This document shows positions 6,650-9,961 of a stretch of 9,961 nt of DNA, one piece after another; the stretch's first letter is position 1; each line of letters starts with the position of its first letter. The notes beneath the pieces are model-generated. The model was not told the origin of the DNA, made no database searches, and saw nothing but the letters and a program-made list of their open reading frames with translations. The DNA is from Anaerolineales bacterium (GTDB lineage Bacteria; Chloroflexota; Anaerolineae; Anaerolineales; Villigracilaceae), in the NCBI GenBank assembly GCA_025938055.1, contig JAICQC010000151.1, positions 1 to 9,961 on the forward strand, in the 5' to 3' direction. The position numbers were made by a program, and so were the translations under genes.

Positions 6650-6654
6650 TCCTT
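6650..6654 (-). promoter_or_regulatory. Ribosome binding site deciding the GT87-like gene start
   Basis: AAGGA is separated by 6 bases from the ATG at 6643. No comparable site precedes the upstream in-frame ATG at 6703, which lies inside tal-pgi. Confidence 0.7.
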
Positions 6655-6671
6655 GGATTGAGATTGATACT

Positions 6672-9407
6672 TTATGACCCAAGGGCGCTGACAATCTGCT
6701 CAACGTCTTTGGCGCTTTGCAAATGCATGCGCAGGACCTTGCGCCCTGCCTCGATCAGCGCCTCATAGTCACCCAACGCCTGGGCGCGTACCAGCGTCCC
6801 GAACGTAATCCCCTGTGTTGGAACCTCAAAATCGGCTGCGGGCTCGGCAGTGATCACAATAAAGAGTGCATTGCGCGGCCCGCCCTTATGGAACTGTCCC
6901 GTGGAATGCTGGAAGCGCGGACCAAACCCAGCCGTCACAGCGTTGCCGGTCTGTGCGCGGATGGCAACACGCATTTCCTGTAACGTCTTAATGGTACCTT
7001 CCGCACGCGGCAAATAGGCATTAATGGCAACGTATCCATTGGGCTGTGCCTCGGCAAGGAAATTTTTCAACACTTCCGCCAGGGTGGATCCATCCAAATT
7101 GGATGGCGAGAACAGGCTAAAGCCATCGCTCGTCTGCACAGATTTGCCTTCATCAAGTTGACCGCTCTTCTGGTAGTCGGCAATCTTTGCCTTTGTGATC
7201 TTCTTGCTCGTCTCCACATTGGGTTGGTCAAAGGCGTTGACGCCCAGAACGGAGCATGCCACAGCAGTTGCAATTTGCCAGCGGTACATCTCTGCGCCAA
7301 TCTGCGATATATCCGGGATCGTAAATTCCAAAACGGGATGACCAGCCTCACGCAGCGTTTTCATATTCATATCCAGTTCGCCGGTTTTCCGCAGATAGAC
7401 GAACAAACGATCGTTCCCGTAAACTCCTGGCTCGCCAACTGGCTCCAGCGACACAGGTAAAATGCCTTTGCCTTCCTTCCCACTGGACTCTGCAATGATC
7501 TGTTCGATCCAGCCTGCCAGGGCAGACAGAGGCGCGTCCGTCAGGATGGTCAATTTGTCGCGGCCCGCGAGGGCGGCTTCGCCAATAACGGCTCCTAGTG
7601 CCAGACCCGGATTGCGCGCCGCGGGCACCTGCTCGCCGCACTGACGCCTCATCCAATCGGCACGGTCGAGGAATGAATCTACATCCATGCCCATCAACGC
7701 AGCGGGCACCATGCCAAAATCTGTCAGTGCGGAGAAGCGCCCGCCGACCGATTCATCGGCATGGAAAACTTTTCTGAAGTTACGTTCACGCGCCAGCGCC
7801 TCCAGTGAGGTGCCCGGGTCGGTAGTGGCGACAAAACGTGAACCATCGTCATTGCTCAGCTTCCAGAAATACTCCATGGCAGCAGTCACTTCTGCCGTTC
7901 CGCCAGATTTGCTGGCGACGATATACAAACTTTTGTCCGGCGGGAAATTCCCGCCAGCCAGTGACACCTGCTCAGGGTCGGTGGAATCCAGAATCGCGAG
8001 TGAAACCGGCGACTCGATACCCGCAGCCGCCTGTAGTGAGCTTAACACCTCGGCTGTCAGGGAGGAGCCGCCCATCCCCAGCACCAGAACACGACTGATA
8101 TTTTCTTTATGGATCTCGTCTGCAAATGCCTTGTACTGCGGTAGCAGCGCTCGCGCCTTGTCAGGCGAGTCCAGCCAGCCCATGCGCTTCTTTACTTCCG
8201 CCTGACCTTCCGGGTCCGTTGTCCACAAGGTGGGATCGTGACTCCACAGCCGCGCTGGAACGGAATCCGCTTCGAGCTGCGCGATGCGCCTGGCAACGGG
8301 ATCCGCGACCGTTCCAAGGGAAGAAGCGGCAGCTATCCTGCGCTCATCGATGGTTTTGATCAGCTGCGCGAACGCATCCGCAAAGGCTTTGACGCCCTCC
8401 TCTTCCAGTTCCTGCGTAACGGTATCCATCGAAATACCCAGGGCTTCAAGCTGTTTGAGCGTATCCTGCGCCTGCGCGAGATCGCGCGTGATGGTCACCT
8501 CGGCAACGCCATGGTCGCGAAACGCCTCGAGCGTGGCAGGCGGGACGGTGTTGACCGTATCGGGTCCGATGAGGTTATCGACATACATCGTGTCGGGGTA
8601 GGCAGGATTCTTCGTGCTGGTACTTGCCCATAACGGACGTTGGACGCGCCCGCCTTTGACTTTGAGATTCTCCCAACGCCGGGTCGAAAAGGTCTTTTCA
8701 TATTCATCATAAGCAAGTTTTGCATTGGCAATGGCAGCCTTGCCTTTGAGAGGGGAACCATCGGGCAGTTTCGGGTCGACCTTAGAATCCACGCGGGAAA
8801 CGAAGAAAGACGCCACCGAGGCAATATGATGGATGGAGTGTCCGGCAGCGAGGTGATCCTCCAGCCCACTGAGATAGGCCTCCATCACTTCAGCATAACG
8901 TTTTAGCGAAAAGATGAGGGTGATGTTGACGTTAATGCCCACGGCAATTGCCTTGCGAATCGCGGGGATGCCTGCCTTCGTGGCGGGGATCTTGACCATG
9001 AGGTTCGGCCGGCGGACCCGCGCCCAGAGCTGTTCCACCTGTGCAAGAGTCGCATCAGTATCACTCGCAATATCCGGGCTGACCTCGATGCTGACAAATC
9101 CATCGCCGCCGTTCGTCTCTTCGTAGAGCGGAGCAAACAGGTCACATGCCGCGCGGATATCCTCGATGGCTAACTGCCAGAAGATCTTTTCCGCGTCCCA
9201 GCCTGCCCACGCCAGAGAGGTGAGCGCGGCGTCGTAGTCCTCGCTCTTGGCGATGGCGTTGTTGAAGATGCTCGGGTTGGAGGTCATTCCGCGGATATCG
9301 CCGCGCTCGATCATGGTTTTGAGCTCGCCATTTTCCAATTGTTTGCGCTGGATATTATCCAGCCAGAGAGATTGACCAAGCGATGTTAGTTTTGAAATAG
9401 GATTCAT
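6672..9407 (-). CDS. tal-pgi: Bifunctional transaldolase / glucose-6-phosphate isomerase fusion
   Basis: Two cytosolic sugar-phosphate enzymes are joined in one 911-residue chain. The N-terminal transaldolase (about 1-345) moves a dihydroxyacetone unit from sedoheptulose 7-phosphate to glyceraldehyde 3-phosphate. It shows SLWLDNIQR (13-21), GMTSNPSIFNNAI (40-52), the Schiff-base region NLMVKIPATKAG (135-146; K139), INVNITLIFS (158-167) and WASTSTKNPAYPDTMYV (260-276). After a linker, the C-terminal isomerase (about 375-911) interconverts fructose and glucose 6-phosphates. It shows LGMGGSSL (443-450), SKSGGTAE (499-506), ESVGGRFSALTDFG (552-565), AESSGKEGKG (639-648) and HSTGQFHKGGP (834-844). 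I chose ATG at 9407 because the conserved N-terminus begins there, GAGG lies 4 bases upstream and the longer reading from 9512 would overlap rpiB. Such fusions are known from several bacterial phyla. No frameshift or missing core motif is visible. Fused and placed behind rpiB, it links pentose phosphates to glucose 6-phosphate. Confidence 0.96.
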   Translation of the reverse strand: MNPISKLTSLGQSLWLDNIQRKQLENGELKTMIERGDIRGMTSNPSIFNNAIAKSEDYDAALTSLAWAGWDAEKIFWQLAIEDIRAACDLFAPLYEETNGGDGFVSIEVSPDIASDTDATLAQVEQLWARVRRPNLMVKIPATKAGIPAIRKAIAVGINVNITLIFSLKRYAEVMEAYLSGLEDHLAAGHSIHHIASVASFFVSRVDSKVDPKLPDGSPLKGKAAIANAKLAYDEYEKTFSTRRWENLKVKGGRVQRPLWASTSTKNPAYPDTMYVDNLIGPDTVNTVPPATLEAFRDHGVAEVTITRDLAQAQDTLKQLEALGISMDTVTQELEEEGVKAFADAFAQLIKTIDERRIAAASSLGTVADPVARRIAQLEADSVPARLWSHDPTLWTTDPEGQAEVKKRMGWLDSPDKARALLPQYKAFADEIHKENISRVLVLGMGGSSLTAEVLSSLQAAAGIESPVSLAILDSTDPEQVSLAGGNFPPDKSLYIVASKSGGTAEVTAAMEYFWKLSNDDGSRFVATTDPGTSLEALARERNFRKVFHADESVGGRFSALTDFGMVPAALMGMDVDSFLDRADWMRRQCGEQVPAARNPGLALGAVIGEAALAGRDKLTILTDAPLSALAGWIEQIIAESSGKEGKGILPVSLEPVGEPGVYGNDRLFVYLRKTGELDMNMKTLREAGHPVLEFTIPDISQIGAEMYRWQIATAVACSVLGVNAFDQPNVETSKKITKAKIADYQKSGQLDEGKSVQTSDGFSLFSPSNLDGSTLAEVLKNFLAEAQPNGYVAINAYLPRAEGTIKTLQEMRVAIRAQTGNAVTAGFGPRFQHSTGQFHKGGPRNALFIVITAEPAADFEVPTQGITFGTLVRAQALGDYEALIEAGRKVLRMHLQSAKDVEQIVSALGS

Positions 9408-9423
9408 ACTGCCTCTATTGTAT

Positions 9424-9454
9424 GGAGAATGGATGAGCGTATCATCCATTCTCC
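9424..9454. repeat. 13-bp perfect inverted repeat across the rpiB stop codon
   Basis: GGAGAATGGATGA and TCATCCATTCTCC are exact complements around the 5-base loop GCGTA. In the minus-strand transcript the first arm contains the last rpiB codons and its TGA stop. The second arm ends 16 bases before the tal-pgi start. No U-tract follows on the minus strand (ATACAATAG), so an ordinary intrinsic terminator is unlikely. A role in mRNA processing, stability or partial attenuation between the two genes is inference. Confidence 0.8.
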
Positions 9455-9897
9455 AGTTTTCTGATCTTCCCGACCCGTCTGGCAAGTCTTTCCCCGCCGG
9501 GATCATCCCCAACGTAGCGGGCCCCTAAAAATGCCTTTATGAGCGAAACCGCAAGCTCCGGTCCGATCACACGGGCGCCGAGGCAGAGCACATTCATATC
9601 GTCGTGTTGAACGCCCTGCGCCGCGGAATAGGTGTCATGACAGATCGAAGCGAATACGCCCTTCATTTTGTTTGCGGCAATGCAGGCGCCCACACCTGAG
9701 CCACAAACCAGGATCCCGCGCTCGGCTTGCCCGTTCTGCACGGCGTGTCCGACCTTTTCACTGTAATCCGGGAAGTCGACCGGCGCGGTGCTATCGGTTC
9801 CCATATCGATGGGCTCGTGTCCCGCCTCGCGGATGGCATCGAGCACGGTTTCCTTCAACGGGAAACCCGCATGATCAAATCCAACAGCAATTTTCAT
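9442..9897 (-). CDS. rpiB: Ribose-5-phosphate isomerase B
   Basis: This cytosolic LacA/RpiB-family enzyme interconverts ribose 5-phosphate and ribulose 5-phosphate. The 151 residues equal the family's normal length. Visible residues are the N-terminal IAVGFDHAGFPLK (3-15) with D8 and H9, the phosphate-binding loop LVCGSGVGACIAANK (63-77) with C65 as catalytic base, CHDTYSA (86-92), and HDDMNVLCLGARVIG (98-112) with the ring-opening H98. The RpiB/LacAB split cannot be settled from motifs alone, but the downstream tal-pgi makes a pentose phosphate role most likely. The start at 9897 has AGGA immediately upstream (3-base spacer) and gives the canonical N-terminus. The stop codon lies inside a strong inverted repeat shared with the tal-pgi intergenic region. 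Confidence 0.96.
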   Translation of the reverse strand: MKIAVGFDHAGFPLKETVLDAIREAGHEPIDMGTDSTAPVDFPDYSEKVGHAVQNGQAERGILVCGSGVGACIAANKMKGVFASICHDTYSAAQGVQHDDMNVLCLGARVIGPELAVSLIKAFLGARYVGDDPGGERLARRVGKIRKLENG

Positions 9898-9903
9898 TTT
9901 TCC

Positions 9904-9961
9904 TCACAAGCCAAACCAGTTGGTGCCGATCAGTCTGCCAATGCCCAGAATGAAAAGCGCA
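9904..9961 (-). CDS. C-terminal end of an unidentified membrane protein (partial)
   Basis: One minus-strand frame stays open from the window edge and ends in TGA at 9906-9904, six bases before the rpiB start. It encodes ALFILGIGRLIGTNWFGL. The hydrophobic stretch followed by a G-x-x-IG-x-NWFGL-like tail resembles the end of small polytopic proteins such as the DoxX group, but 18 residues are too few to assign a family. The TGA overlaps the purine-rich site used by rpiB (TGAGGAAAAATG), suggesting co-transcription and possibly coupled translation. One of the other two frames is also open over this short span, so the call rests on residue character and the tight spacing. Confidence 0.55.
   Translation of the reverse strand, partial: ALFILGIGRLIGTNWFGL

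Noticed and set aside
6644..6703. N-terminal extension of the GT87-like protein at 5798
   Set aside because: The extension overlaps the end of tal-pgi, whereas the ATG at 6643 has a well-placed AAGGA site.
7687..8205. 172-residue plus-strand open frame opposite tal-pgi
   Set aside because: It is a Ser/Pro/Ala-rich complementary frame of the isomerase domain without motifs.
9424..9454. Reading the rpiB inverted repeat as an intrinsic terminator
   Set aside because: No U-tract follows the stem in the direction of transcription. The TTTT next to it lies on the plus-strand side, where no gene is being transcribed.
9408..9512. N-terminal extension of tal-pgi
   Set aside because: It would overlap the 3' end of rpiB and pass through the inverted repeat. 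Transaldolase homology begins at the ATG at 9407.

Overview
The window is a compact stretch of bacterial chromosome in which every supported gene lies on the minus strand, so transcription runs from high to low coordinates. The gene content suggests a Chloroflexota bacterium, perhaps Anaerolineae-like. The reasons are a transaldolase/glucose-6-phosphate isomerase fusion, a long IleS2-type isoleucyl-tRNA synthetase with an altered HIGH signature, and a T-box leader in front of it. This placement is inferred from family knowledge and was not tested by a search.

Right part (9961 down to 4536) reads as one tightly spaced gene string. It holds the last 18 codons of an unidentified membrane protein, rpiB (ribose-5-phosphate isomerase B), a tal-pgi fusion, a GT87-like polytopic membrane protein, a pterin-4a-carbinolamine dehydratase and a calcineurin-like metallophosphoesterase. 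RpiB, Tal and Pgi together carry pentose phosphates through the non-oxidative pentose phosphate pathway to glucose 6-phosphate. The last three genes have no obvious biochemical link to that pathway. A perfect 13-bp inverted repeat straddles the rpiB stop codon. No terminator is visible after the metallophosphoesterase.

Left part (about 4525 down to 1) is a second transcription unit with readable control. It has a sigma70-type promoter (TTGACG, 17 bp, CATAAT), a complete T-box riboswitch with an AUC (Ile) specifier, an antiterminator carrying UGGU, and an intrinsic terminator. Next comes a lower-GC GT87-like membrane protein gene, then ileS one base after its stop, then a hairpin terminator at the window edge. 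The T-box therefore senses uncharged tRNA-Ile but controls a membrane protein gene as well as ileS.

The points most worth a second look are the GVHH replacement of the HIGH motif in IleS, the membrane protein gene lodged between an Ile T-box and ileS, the rpiB/tal-pgi intercistronic hairpin, and the lack of a terminator between the upstream string and the T-box promoter. I did not see mobile elements, CRISPR arrays, tRNA or rRNA genes.
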